Assembly (NCBI GenBank): GCA_031553565.1
Contig: JAVBLK010000007.1
Location: forward strand, 1 to 55,576
Direction of reading: 5' to 3'
Origin: JAVBLK01 sp031553565
GTDB taxonomy: Bacteria; Bacillota; Clostridia; Christensenellales; DUVY01
DNA: 55,576 nucleotides
Under the pieces are notes generated by a model. The model was not told the origin of the DNA and did not search any database. It saw only the letters and a list, made by a program, of their open reading frames with translations. The position numbers were made by a program, and so were the translations under genes. Shown here one piece after another: positions 8,150-16,641 of the stretch (position 1 is the stretch's first letter; each line of letters begins with the position of its first letter).

Positions 8150-9463
8150 ATGGATCTTACACCTAAACAAATAGTTGCGGAGCTTGACCGGTTTGTAATA
8201 GGCCAGAGCGCCGCTAAAAGGGCGGTTGCGGTCGCCCTGCGCAACCGTTACAGGCGGAATCAGCTGCCCGACGACGTGCGCGACGAAATAACCCCTAAGA
8301 ATATTATCATGAAGGGGCCTACCGGCGTCGGCAAGACCGAGATCGCGCGCCGCCTTGCCAAACTGGTAAAAGCTCCTTTTATCAAGGTCGAGGCCACCAA
8401 ATACACCGAGGTCGGTTATGTCGGCCGCGACTGCGAGTCCATGGTGCGCGACCTTGCCGAGGTCGCGGTAAGGCTGGTGCGCGAGGAAAAAATGAAGGAG
8501 GTCGAGGTAAAGGCCTCCGAAATAGCATATAAGAAAATTGCCGATGCCGTCGTTACGGCAAGAAAGAAGAATAATACCGACACCGCCGAGGCCGTTATAA
8601 AGGATCAGGTCGTGCAGGAGCTGAAGTCCGGCAAATTAAACAACGAATATATCGAATTGCAGCTTACCGAGGCGCCCAAAAATATGGAGATCATGCCCGG
8701 CAGCGGCATCGAATTCAACCTCGGCGATATAATGGGCGGCATGATGGGCGGCAAGAAGAGCAAGCTGAGAAAGGTCACGGTAAAGGAAGCTCTTGCCATC
8801 GTAATCAACGAGGAGAGCGACAAGCTGATCGATAAGGACGGCATAAACGCCGAGGCAGTGCGCAGGGCCGAGCAGGAGGGTATAATCTTTATCGACGAGA
8901 TAGACAAAATCGCAGGGAAGGCCAATTCCTCCGGCACCGACGTCTCGCGCGAGGGCGTCCAGAGGGATATCCTGCCGATCGTCGAGGGCAGCACGGTCAT
9001 CACAAAATACGGGCCTATCCGCACAGACTATATACTTTTTATCGCCAGCGGCGCGTTCCATATGTCGAAGATGGAGGATCTCATCCCTGAATTGCAGGGA
9101 CGTTTCCCGATCAAGGTGGAGCTTAACAGCTTGCGCCACGAGGACTTCGTACAGATCCTGACCGTTCCGGAAAACGCGATAACTGTGCAATATCAGCAGC
9201 TTTTATCTGTCGACAATATCAAGCTGAAATTCACCAAGGACGCGATAGACGAAATTGCCAAGATATCTGCGCTGGAGAACGATACCTCTGAAAACATCGG
9301 CGCAAGAAGGCTCCACAGCATTATGGAGTTTTTATTAGAGGATATTTCCTACAACGCGGGCGCAGATATCCCCGAAACCGAAATAAAGATCGACCGCGCC
9401 TATGTAAAAGAACACCTGACCAAGACGATTGAAAAGCATGACTTAAAAAAATATATTTTATAG
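8150..9463 (+). CDS. hslU: HslU (ClpY) ATPase subunit
   Basis: 437 residues. An AAA+ unfoldase feeding substrates to HslV. Walker A GPTGVGKT is at residues 56-63, and Walker B is 'GIIFIDEIDK' in the second half. The I-domain insertion lies between them (about residues 110-230). It includes a Gly/Met-rich stretch (IMGGMMGGKKSK) typical of HslU. The C-terminal sensor region has the 'GARRLHSIMEFLLEDISYNA' signature; 'KKYIL' is the usual tail that docks into HslV pockets. A GGAG ribosome site precedes the ATG. Confidence 0.97.
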   Translation: MDLTPKQIVAELDRFVIGQSAAKRAVAVALRNRYRRNQLPDDVRDEITPKNIIMKGPTGVGKTEIARRLAKLVKAPFIKVEATKYTEVGYVGRDCESMVRDLAEVAVRLVREEKMKEVEVKASEIAYKKIADAVVTARKKNNTDTAEAVIKDQVVQELKSGKLNNEYIELQLTEAPKNMEIMPGSGIEFNLGDIMGGMMGGKKSKLRKVTVKEALAIVINEESDKLIDKDGINAEAVRRAEQEGIIFIDEIDKIAGKANSSGTDVSREGVQRDILPIVEGSTVITKYGPIRTDYILFIASGAFHMSKMEDLIPELQGRFPIKVELNSLRHEDFVQILTVPENAITVQYQQLLSVDNIKLKFTKDAIDEIAKISALENDTSENIGARRLHSIMEFLLEDISYNAGADIPETEIKIDRAYVKEHLTKTIEKHDLKKYIL

Positions 9464-9583
9464 GCTGCGCCCCGCGCCGACCGCGAATTCTTCAGGCATA
9501 AAAAAAACCGGCGCGGGCTGCGAAAGAGTGCTTATGTAACCCTGAAAAGCCGGATAAAGTTACAGATTTAGGAAAAACAGATT

Positions 9584-10858
9584 TTGATCAACAAACAGAA
9601 AGGGACTCTGGACGTTCTGCCGAATGACAGCTGGAAGTGGCACAAGGTCGAAACGGCGGCAAGAGAGACCGCAAGATTATACAGCTTAAAGGAGATACGG
9701 ACGCCTACTTTTGAGGCGACCGAGCTTTTCCTGCGCGGAGTGGGCGGTACTACCGATATCGTCACCAAGGAAATGTACACCTTTACCGACAAGGGCGGCC
9801 GCAGTATCACCTTAAAGCCGGAGGGGACCGCAGGGGTCGCGAGAGCGTACATCGAGGCAGGCTTATCCAACGAGCCTCAGCCCGTCAAAATGTACTATTT
9901 TACGCCTGTGTTCCGCTATGAAAGGCCGCAGGCCGGACGCCTCAGAGAGCATCACCAGTTCGGCGTTGAATTATACGGCGCGCAGGCGGCGTCGATGGAT
10001 GCGGAGGCGATCCTTATCGCAAAGAGCTTTTTTGATTCTCTGGGCATAAAGGACTTGACGCTCAATATAAACAGCATCGGCTGCGAGACCTGCCGCGCCG
10101 GGTACAACAAGGCCTTAAAGGATTACATTAAGCCCAACCTTGACAGTATGTGCGACACGTGCAAGGTACGTTTCGACAAAAACCCTTTACGGATACTGGA
10201 TTGCAAGGAAGAGGGCTGCAAGACGCTTAATAAAAACGCGCCCTCGGTCATCGATCATCTTTGCCCCGATTGCGCCGCGCATTTCTCTAAACTGCAGGGA
10301 TATTTAAAGGCTTACGGGATAGAATATGTAATAAACCCTTTGATCGTGCGCGGCCTTGACTATTACAACCGCACCGTATTCGAGTTTGTCAGCAATTCTA
10401 TCGGCGCGCAGGGCACCGTCTGCGCGGGCGGCAGGTACGACAGGCTCGTGTCCGACGTAGGCGGCGGCGCGACCCCGGCGGTGGGCTTCGGCCTCGGGCT
10501 GGAGCGGCTGATCAACGTAATGACCGCGCTGGGGCTTATGGGAGAGGATATATCCGCGCCGGACGTATATATCGTGACTGCGGACGCGGCGGCGGAAACG
10601 GCATGCCTGATCTTGGGGAAAGAGCTGCGTGAATCGGGGATAAGCTGCGAGTGCGACCATATGGGGCGCAGTATAAAGGCGCAACTAAAATATGCCGATA
10701 AGCTGAAATGCCGCATGTCCTGCATCATAGGCGGCGACGAGTTGAGCAATAATACCGTAACCGTAAAGGATATGGGCGCGGGCGGACAGGAAAGCGTAAA
10801 ACGTGACCGGGCTGCGGCGTTCATAAAAACAAGGCTTTACGGCGGAGTAAAAAAATGA
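9584..10858 (+). CDS. hisS: Histidyl-tRNA synthetase
   Basis: 424 residues, starting with TTG after an AGGAAA ribosome site. It is a class II synthetase. Motif 2 'FRYERPQAGRLREHHQFGVE', the histidine-specific 'RGLDYYNRTVFEF' segment and motif 3 'FGLGLERL' are all visible; the last 100 residues are the anticodon-binding domain. In several Clostridia hisS pairs with aspS, but here it follows hslU and overlaps the RseC-like gene by four bases, implying translational coupling. No T-box leader (no GGGUGGNACCGCG signature) was found upstream. Confidence 0.95.
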   Translation: MINKQKGTLDVLPNDSWKWHKVETAARETARLYSLKEIRTPTFEATELFLRGVGGTTDIVTKEMYTFTDKGGRSITLKPEGTAGVARAYIEAGLSNEPQPVKMYYFTPVFRYERPQAGRLREHHQFGVELYGAQAASMDAEAILIAKSFFDSLGIKDLTLNINSIGCETCRAGYNKALKDYIKPNLDSMCDTCKVRFDKNPLRILDCKEEGCKTLNKNAPSVIDHLCPDCAAHFSKLQGYLKAYGIEYVINPLIVRGLDYYNRTVFEFVSNSIGAQGTVCAGGRYDRLVSDVGGGATPAVGFGLGLERLINVMTALGLMGEDISAPDVYIVTADAAAETACLILGKELRESGISCECDHMGRSIKAQLKYADKLKCRMSCIIGGDELSNNTVTVKDMGAGGQESVKRDRAAAFIKTRLYGGVKK

Positions 10859-11277
10859 CCGAATCAGGCAAGGTAATCGATATAAAGGACGGCCGGGCGG
10901 TCGTGCGGTTCGAGCGCAAGTCCGCCTGCGACAGCTGCAATATGTGCCTTATGCGCAGGAAAGATATGCACATCGATATGACGATGGACAATCCTGTCGG
11001 CGCAAAAAAGGACGATACAGTCATCGTGGAATTGAATCCCGGCGCGCTTACTGCCGCGGCTATGCTGGTTTACGGGATTCCGTTTATCGTTATGGCGGCC
11101 GCTATAACTATTGCGTTTTTATTGAAAGCATCCGACGTCATTATGGGCGTGGTCGCGGTAGGCTTTGCCGTGCTTGCGTTTGCGGCGATGGTCTTTATGC
11201 AGAAAAAGGTCAAGTTCAGGCGCAGGCCGGAGCCGAAAATTATCAGGGTGGCGCAGGCAGCCGGCGGCTTCAAGTAA
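10855..11277 (+). CDS. RseC/MucC-type SoxR-reducing-like membrane protein
   Basis: 140 residues. The N-terminal 75 residues form a small beta domain with three closely spaced cysteines, Cys25, Cys28 and Cys31 (ACDSCNMC), as in the RseC/MucC family. Two hydrophobic helices follow (about residues 63-84 and 90-112), then a basic tail on the cytoplasmic side. Family members are linked to redox relay or to Rnf/SoxR systems, but the partner is unknown here. It overlaps hisS by four bases and is followed about 100 bases later by thioredoxin, which hints at a thiol-redox role. No rnf genes are in the window. Confidence 0.78.
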   Translation: MTESGKVIDIKDGRAVVRFERKSACDSCNMCLMRRKDMHIDMTMDNPVGAKKDDTVIVELNPGALTAAAMLVYGIPFIVMAAAITIAFLLKASDVIMGVVAVGFAVLAFAAMVFMQKKVKFRRRPEPKIIRVAQAAGGFK

Positions 11278-11376
11278 AATGCCTTTCGCCATTTTTCCAT
11301 TATACTGCATGTCGTCGGGCACGTTGTCAGGCGGCGGCTAAAAGAGCAAAAAAATATTTGAGGAGAGCAAAAATAT

Positions 11377-11700
11377 ATGTCCCAATTTGTAACAGAACTT
11401 GATGAAGAAAGCTTTAAGGAAATGATTGCGGGCGATAAGCCTGTATTAGTGGATTTTTGGGCGGAATGGTGCGGCCCGTGCAAGGCGCTTGCGCCGTATA
11501 TCGACCAGGTCGCCGGGGAGTTCGCCGGCAAGGCGCTGTTCGGAAAGGTCAACGTGGACGACTGCATGACGCTTGCCGCCGAGTACGAGGTCAGCACGAT
11601 ACCGACCGTTATGGTCTTTAAAAACGGGCAGCTTTTAGAGCGCAGCGTGGGTTTAAGGCCGAAGCCTTATATCGCGGGGCTCATCAGTAAGCATCTATAA
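11377..11700 (+). CDS. trxA: Thioredoxin
   Basis: 107 residues, the standard length. The active site is WCGPC at residues 31-35, within 'VDFWAEWCGPCKALAP'; the cis-proline loop is 'ISTIPT'-like (VSTIPTVMVFKNG). It is a cytoplasmic disulfide reductase, normally reduced by TrxB. A GAGGAGA ribosome site precedes the ATG. No reductase gene is nearby, so this could be one of several thioredoxins. Confidence 0.96.
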   Translation: MSQFVTELDEESFKEMIAGDKPVLVDFWAEWCGPCKALAPYIDQVAGEFAGKALFGKVNVDDCMTLAAEYEVSTIPTVMVFKNGQLLERSVGLRPKPYIAGLISKHL

Positions 11701-11720
11701 GAAAAAACGGTGGAAGTTAA

Positions 11721-11759
11721 GGAACCGCTCTAAATTATTATCATTAATTTATCGTTTCC
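11721..11759. mobile_element. 39-bp MITE remnant
   Basis: GGAACCGCTCTAAATT at one end and (reverse complement) GGAAACGATAAATTAAT at the other, flanked by TTAA and TTGA. The ends look like those of the 159-bp MITEs, with the interior lost. Confidence 0.5.
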
Positions 11760-11831
11760 TTGATGACTTTCACTTTAAAAAATACGCAAACGGACTTTGC
11801 TTTGTAGCTTTACAAACAATATTCTCTTTTT

Positions 11832-11887
11832 TGGCCGGCGTTTTTTTACAGGCTTTCTGTTACCGGCTTCAATAAAGAAAAACGTCC
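11832..11887. repeat. Hairpin related to the GGACATTTTT family
   Basis: GGCCGGCGTTTTTTTA pairs loosely with AATAAAGAAAAACGTCC around a different loop. It sits just before the glyA ribosome site, so it could affect glyA expression. Relation to the copies at 80 and 39345 is by the shared arms only. Confidence 0.4.
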
Positions 11888-11902
11888 GTAAAAGGAAAAA
11901 AT

Positions 11903-13153
11903 ATGTACGACATTTCGGTAATCAGGAAATCAGACGCCGTCGTCGCGGAGATGATGGAGCGCGAGCTTAAGCGCCAGCAGAACAATATCGAGCTTATAGC
12001 CAGCGAGAATTTTGTGTCCGAGGCGGTTTTGGCCGCGGCGGGCAGCCACTTGACCAATAAATATGCGGAAGGCTATCCCGGACGCCGCTATTACGGCGGC
12101 TGCGAGTATGTGGACGAGGTCGAGAACCTTGCGATCGAGCGCGCGAAAAAGCTTTTCGGCGCGGAACACGCAAATGTGCAGCCGCACTGCGGCTCATCGA
12201 CAAATATGGCCGCGTACAGGGCGCTGATAAATAAGGGCGACACAATTTTGGGACTCAGCCTTGCCAACGGCGGGCATCTTACGCACGGCTCACCCGTCAG
12301 CTTTTCAGGGCAGGATTACAACATAGTGTCCTACGGCGTCTCGGAAAAGACCGAGACGATAGATTATGACGATCTGCAAAAGCTTGCGGAGATCCACAAG
12401 CCTAAAATATTACTGACGGGCGCGTCCGCATATCCCAGAAGGCTTGATTTTAAACGGATGAAACAGATCGCCGACAGCGTCGGTGCGTTCTTTGTGGTCG
12501 ACATGGCGCATATCGCGGGACTGGTTGCGGCAGGTATGCACGAAAGCCCCGTGCCTTACGCGGATATTGTCACCACTACAACGCATAAAACCCTGCGCGG
12601 GCCCAGGAGCGGCCTGATACTGTGCAAGGAAAAGTACGCTAAGGCGGTCGATAAGGTCGTGTTCCCGGGGATACAGGGCGGGCCGCTGCTGCACATCATA
12701 GCGGCAAAGGCAGTCGCGTTCAACGAGGCAATGCAGCCTGCGTTCAAGGAATACCAGAAACAGGTCGTAAAGAACGCGGCCGCGCTGGCCGATACCCTTA
12801 AAGCTAACGGGCTCAAGCTGGTCAGCGGCGGCACCGACACGCACCTGATGCTGCTGAACGTATATGCCGGCGGCGCGACAGGTAAGGAGATAGAGGTTCT
12901 GCTTGATAAGGCTAATATTACTCTCAACAAGAACACGATCCCGTTCGAGACTCTTGCGCCTTCAGTTGCCAGCGGCGTCCGTATCGGCACACCCAGCGTC
13001 ACGACGCGCGGTATGAAAGAGCCTGAAATGAAAATAATCGCGGATCTTATTACCAGGATAATCAAGGAAAAGGAAGCGGCGGTAGACACAGTCAAGTCAG
13101 CGGTCGTAAAGCTGTGCGCTAAATTTCCTCTTTATGAAAGCGTAAAGATTTGA
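11903..13153 (+). CDS. glyA: Serine hydroxymethyltransferase
   Basis: 416 residues, full length. The PLP enzyme converts serine and THF to glycine and methylene-THF, the one-carbon donor also used by TrmFO and FolD encoded in this window. The PLP lysine is Lys229 in 'VTTTTHKTLRGPRSG'. The N-terminal 'IELIASENFVS' and 'GRRYYGGCEYVD' signatures are intact. It is preceded by a 200-bp gap with repeat remnants and an AAAAGGAA ribosome site. Confidence 0.97.
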   Translation: MYDISVIRKSDAVVAEMMERELKRQQNNIELIASENFVSEAVLAAAGSHLTNKYAEGYPGRRYYGGCEYVDEVENLAIERAKKLFGAEHANVQPHCGSSTNMAAYRALINKGDTILGLSLANGGHLTHGSPVSFSGQDYNIVSYGVSEKTETIDYDDLQKLAEIHKPKILLTGASAYPRRLDFKRMKQIADSVGAFFVVDMAHIAGLVAAGMHESPVPYADIVTTTTHKTLRGPRSGLILCKEKYAKAVDKVVFPGIQGGPLLHIIAAKAVAFNEAMQPAFKEYQKQVVKNAAALADTLKANGLKLVSGGTDTHLMLLNVYAGGATGKEIEVLLDKANITLNKNTIPFETLAPSVASGVRIGTPSVTTRGMKEPEMKIIADLITRIIKEKEAAVDTVKSAVVKLCAKFPLYESVKI

Positions 13154-13201
13154 ATTTAGACTATGACCGTTTTGATGTTTACATAAAGAAAAAGGCGATA
13201 G

Positions 13202-14386
13202 ATGAACAAAATATATTTTGACCACGCCGCGACGACTGCGGTAAGTAAAGAAGTCTTTAAGGCAATGGAGCCGTACTTTTGCGAGATATACGGCAACGCC
13301 AACAGTCAGCATTCGTTCGGGCAGGCCGCGGAAGGCGCTGTTGCAAAGGCAAGAAAGCAGGTTGCCGCTGCGTTGAATTGCGCTGCCGGCGAGATATATT
13401 TTACCAGCGGCGGCACCGAAAGCGACAACTGGGCGATCACGGGCGCGGCGTATGCCAATATCAAGAAAGGCAAGCATATAATAACGTCCAATATCGAGCA
13501 TGCCGCCGTACTGGAAACTTGTGCAAAGCTCGGCAAACAGGGCTTCGAGATAACAAAGGTCCCTTGCGACAAGCAGGGGATAATCGACCTTGACAAGCTG
13601 AAGGCGGCGATCCGCCCCGACACGGCCTTGATATCCGTCATGGCGGCGAACAACGAGATCGGCACCTTGCAGCCCGTAAAGGAAATCGCGGCGCTTTGCA
13701 AGGCGGCGGGGATCATCTGCCACACCGACGCGGTGCAGGCGCTGGGCGCGGTACCGCTGGACGTAAAAGACTTAGGCGTCAATCTTTTGTCGGTATCGGC
13801 GCACAAGATAAACGGGCCCAAGGGTATCGGCGCGCTGTATATAAAGGCCGGAACTAAGATGGACAAGCTGATCGTCGGCGGCCATCAGGAGCGGACTTAC
13901 CGCGGCGGGACCACAAACGTGCCGCTGGCGGTCGGGTTCGGCCAGGCGATAGAGATCGCTGTAAGGGACCTTGAAAAAAACGCCGCTTACGTGACGGCCT
14001 TAAGGGAACGCTTTATCGACGGCGTCTTAAAGGAAGTGCCCTATGTCAGGCTGAACGGCCACAGGACAAAGCGGCTGCCCAACAACGCCAGCATATCGTT
14101 CGAGTTCATCGAGGGCGAAAGCATCCTTTTCTCGCTTGACCTTGCGGGCATCGCTTGCAGCAGCGGCAGCGCGTGTTCGTCCGGGAGCCTGGACGCCTCG
14201 CACGTGATACTCGCCTTAGGCTACACCCATGACATTGCCCAGGGCACAGTACGCTTTTCCTTCGGAACGGACAATACTGCGGCGCAGATAGACTATTGTA
14301 TTGAGCAGCTTAAAACAATAGTAGAACGCCTCAGGAAAATGAGCCCGCTGTTCGCCGAGGCCAAAACTGAGAAAAAGCTGATTTAA
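13202..14386 (+). CDS. Cysteine desulfurase (NifS/IscS type)
   Basis: 394 residues. A class V PLP aminotransferase that removes sulfur from cysteine as a persulfide. PLP Lys202 is in 'SAHKINGPKG' and the persulfide-carrying Cys325 in 'SSGSACSSGS', a loop length typical of group I (IscS/NifS) desulfurases. An IscU scaffold gene follows, but the two are separated by 467 bp of repeats, unusual for this pair. It likely supplies Fe-S assembly for clients such as IspG. Confidence 0.93.
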   Translation: MNKIYFDHAATTAVSKEVFKAMEPYFCEIYGNANSQHSFGQAAEGAVAKARKQVAAALNCAAGEIYFTSGGTESDNWAITGAAYANIKKGKHIITSNIEHAAVLETCAKLGKQGFEITKVPCDKQGIIDLDKLKAAIRPDTALISVMAANNEIGTLQPVKEIAALCKAAGIICHTDAVQALGAVPLDVKDLGVNLLSVSAHKINGPKGIGALYIKAGTKMDKLIVGGHQERTYRGGTTNVPLAVGFGQAIEIAVRDLEKNAAYVTALRERFIDGVLKEVPYVRLNGHRTKRLPNNASISFEFIEGESILFSLDLAGIACSSGSACSSGSLDASHVILALGYTHDIAQGTVRFSFGTDNTAAQIDYCIEQLKTIVERLRKMSPLFAEAKTEKKLI

Positions 14387-14517
14387 AATCAGAAGCCATA
14401 CGGGAAATTATATTTGATTAATTATAATTTAACTGATATCCAAAAAGCAGAAAATTTTGATTACGATATAATTTGACCGAGATAGAGCACAACTAGCTTT
14501 TAAATGAATAATATCCA

Positions 14518-14640
14518 CCCTAAGTCCGACCGAATTTTTTACCACGTCAAAAAATTCGCGCCTGGTCGGAAGGTGACGGAGCAAGCGGGCGAGAGCGGGA
14601 TTTTCCCTGAAAGGGAAAATTTCAGCGGCGAGCGCAGCGG
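14518..14640 (+). repeat. 123-bp direct repeat, copy A
   Basis: Starts CCCTAAGTCCGACC and ends GGCGAGCGCAGCGG. It contains a two-part hairpin: an outer CCGACC/GGTCGG stem and an inner GAATTTTTT/AAAAAATTC stem, with a GCGCCT bulge, followed by a second hairpin ATTTTCCCtgaaAGGGAAAAT. Copy B begins 207 bp downstream. Confidence 0.9.
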
Positions 14641-14724
14641 CAAGGATTTCAGGGAACTGGTTTTTCTGAAAAGCGAAAACAAGTTAAAGAATAGAAATAA
14701 TAGCAAAAGAATAAAAAAAATCCG

Positions 14725-14846
14725 CCCTAAGTCCGACCGAATTTTTTACCACGTCAAAAAATTCGCGCCTGGTCGGAAGGTGACGGAGCAAACGAGCAGA
14801 GCGGGATTTTCCCTGAAAGGGAAAATTTCAGCGGCGAGTGCAGCGG
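14725..14846 (+). repeat. 123-bp direct repeat, copy B
   Basis: Nearly identical to copy A with a few substitutions and a small deletion. Its last GG forms part of the GGAGGA ribosome site of iscU (14845-14850), so the repeat edge reaches the translation start. The 14387-14853 gap holds these repeats and no gene. Confidence 0.9.
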
Positions 14847-14853
14847 AGGAACT

Positions 14854-15234
14854 ATGTATAACGAAAGAGTAATAAAAGAATTTACCTGCCCTAAAAACGT
14901 AGGGGAAATCGAGAATGCGGACGGCGTCGGAAAAGTTGGCAACGCCAAGTGCGGCGATATCATGAAGATGTTCCTTAAAATCGAGAACAATATCGTGGTC
15001 GACGCAAAATTCCAAACTTTTGGCTGCGCTGCGGCAATTGCTACCAGCAGCGTCGCGACCGAGATGGTAAAGGGCAAGACCGTCGAGCAGGCGCTGAAGA
15101 TGACCAACGCGCAGGTAGTGGCCGAATTAGAGGAATTGCCCCCTCAGAAAATACACTGTTCGGTACTTGCCGAGGAGGCTATCCATGCCGCGCTTGACGA
15201 CTACAAGTCAAAGCATCCCGGCATTAAGAAGTGA
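14854..15234 (+). CDS. iscU: Fe-S cluster assembly scaffold, IscU/NifU N-terminal type
   Basis: 126 residues. Cluster ligands are Cys33, Cys58 and Cys102, with Asp35 next to Cys33 (AKCGD), the usual arrangement of U-type scaffolds; 'LPPQKIHCS' is the LPPxK chaperone-binding motif region. There is no NifU C-terminal domain, so it is IscU-sized. It accepts persulfide from the upstream desulfurase. The preceding repeat copy abuts its ribosome site. Confidence 0.93.
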   Translation: MYNERVIKEFTCPKNVGEIENADGVGKVGNAKCGDIMKMFLKIENNIVVDAKFQTFGCAAAIATSSVATEMVKGKTVEQALKMTNAQVVAELEELPPQKIHCSVLAEEAIHAALDDYKSKHPGIKK

Positions 15235-15290
15235 CCCGTCAACGAATGCCTGCAAATAATCAAGGGACAAAAGTTAAAAAGCCTGCTGAT

Positions 15291-15446
15291 TTATGAGTTC
15301 TTGGCCGCGTTAGCGATCGAGTCGACCTTTTGTTTTACAGCCTTTTTACCTTTGTGGACCATTTCGCTGGCGGGCGCATTGCCCTCAACTAACATTGCGC
15401 CTACAACAGCGCCGATGGCCATACCCAGCAGTATACCGTTACGCAT
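15291..15446 (-). CDS. Small YtxH-like glycine-zipper protein, 51 residues
   Basis: The minus strand has a GGAGGT ribosome site seven bases before an ATG and encodes 51 residues ending at 15291. The N-terminal half is a single hydrophobic Gly/Ala-rich helix (GILLGMAIGAVVGAMLV) and the rest is basic and helical (KKAVKQKVD). This layout is like YtxH/glycine-zipper small proteins of Firmicutes, which sit at the membrane and are often stress-linked. It runs against the surrounding genes. Function unknown. Confidence 0.75.
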   Translation of the reverse strand: MRNGILLGMAIGAVVGAMLVEGNAPASEMVHKGKKAVKQKVDSIANAAKNS

Positions 15447-15568
15447 AAGATTGCACCTCCTTCAAAAGTAATCCGTAAAAAACTACGTTTTACTTGAGGT
15501 TAGTATGCGCGGTTTTTGTCGGATTATGCGGAAGAAGATATCAGTACGGCACCCCGGAGGAAATAAAT

Positions 15569-15985
15569 TTGCGGAAACTCGGAATAGATTACGGCGACGT
15601 AAGGTTAGGGCTTGCGATAAGCGACCCGATGGGCATCATATCCAGCCCGCTTGAGGTCTACACGCGGAAAAACACAAATGCCGATTTTGAATACCTTGCG
15701 CGTATAATAAAGGAAAAAGAGGTCGATACAGTAGTAATAGGCCTGCCCGTCAATATGGACGGGACTAAGGGTATCCGCGCCGAAAAAAGCGAGCTGTTCG
15801 GCGGCGAACTGCAAAAATATGTTTCCGCAAAAATCGACTATGTGGATGAACGCTTAAGCACCGTCAGCGCCGAACGCGCACTGATCGAGGGCAATATGCG
15901 CCGCGAAAAGCGGAAGGAAGTCATCGATAAGATTGCCGCGCAGATCTTTTTGCAAAACTACCTCGATATGCCGAAAGGCCGCTGA
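15569..15985 (+). CDS. ruvX: Holliday-junction resolvase-like RuvX (YqgF)
   Basis: 138 residues from the TTG at 15569, placed by the GGAGG site eight bases upstream and by the family start 'KLGIDYGDVRLGLAISD'. The RNase H-like fold also shows 'VIGLPVNMDGTKG' and 'VDERLSTVSAE'. In bacteria YqgF is required for 16S rRNA 5' end maturation and may have nuclease activity. In Firmicutes it commonly lies beside ireB and a DUF1292 gene; here only the DUF1292 gene follows. Confidence 0.93.
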   Translation: MRKLGIDYGDVRLGLAISDPMGIISSPLEVYTRKNTNADFEYLARIIKEKEVDTVVIGLPVNMDGTKGIRAEKSELFGGELQKYVSAKIDYVDERLSTVSAERALIEGNMRREKRKEVIDKIAAQIFLQNYLDMPKGR

Positions 15986-16050
15986 AGCAAATATCCGTAA
16001 GAATATATACTACATACCGCAGAACGCGGATTTAAAGGAGATAAACCAAA

Positions 16051-16512
16051 ATGGCTGATAAAAAGAACGGCGGCAAAAAGCCCGAGCAAAAGAAAACGGC
16101 TGCCAGCCCTGAAAACAACGTCGAAATTTTCGATGACGGCGAGATCATAACCCTTTACGACGACAAGGAAAAGCCGGTTAATTTTACGCAGGTCGCTTGC
16201 GTGGAATACGAGGGGAATCTGTTTGTCCTGCTGCAGCCCGCAGAAAAACTGGAGGGCATTGCCGAGGACGAGGTCGTTATTTTCAAGCTGGAGGAGGGTA
16301 AGGACAACGATATGTTTGTGCCGGTCGACAGCGAGGAGACGCTCAACAGGGTGTTCGAGCAGTATTTAAAGGCCGCCGCCGATGACGAAAGCTGCGGCTG
16401 CGGCTGTGACGACGAGGACTGCGAAGGCTGCGGGCACGATCACGGCGATAACGGCAAGGAAGAGGACGAATGCGGCTGCGGCTGCGGTCACGGCCATACC
16501 CATAAAAAGTAA
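16051..16512 (+). CDS. DUF1292 protein with Cys/His-rich C-terminal tail
   Basis: 153 residues. Residues 24-107 are a DUF1292 domain (small acidic beta protein, usual partner of ruvX in Firmicutes, function unknown). The last 40 residues are unlike the family core: eight cysteines (115, 117, 119, 124, 127, 141, 143, 145) in CGCGC repeats and five histidines (129, 131, 147, 149, 151), in an Asp/Glu-rich setting. That composition suggests metal binding, perhaps Zn, Ni or Fe. A basic, Lys-rich N-terminus precedes the domain. An AAAGGAG site precedes the ATG. Confidence 0.85.
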   Translation: MADKKNGGKKPEQKKTAASPENNVEIFDDGEIITLYDDKEKPVNFTQVACVEYEGNLFVLLQPAEKLEGIAEDEVVIFKLEEGKDNDMFVPVDSEETLNRVFEQYLKAAADDESCGCGCDDEDCEGCGHDHGDNGKEEDECGCGCGHGHTHKK

Positions 16513-16612
16513 GCGCATGCGGCATCGTATTCCGCTGTCTTTTGAAGAGCGCAAATTTCGTATCCGCCGGAATATACCCGCCTTTTAGAAATGGCGAATG
16601 CCGTTAAAATGT

Positions 16613-16641
16613 TTGCGTAATACCATATTATTTGCTATAAT
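16613..16641 (+). promoter_or_regulatory. Strong promoter for the rpsB operon
   Basis: TTGCGT, 17-base spacer, TATAAT. The start near 16648 leaves a leader of about 136 nt with several small hairpins before rpsB, room for autoregulation by S2. No known leader class is recognised. Confidence 0.75.

Noticed and set aside
9464..9583. T-box riboswitch upstream of hisS
   Set aside because: Too short and no T-box signature.
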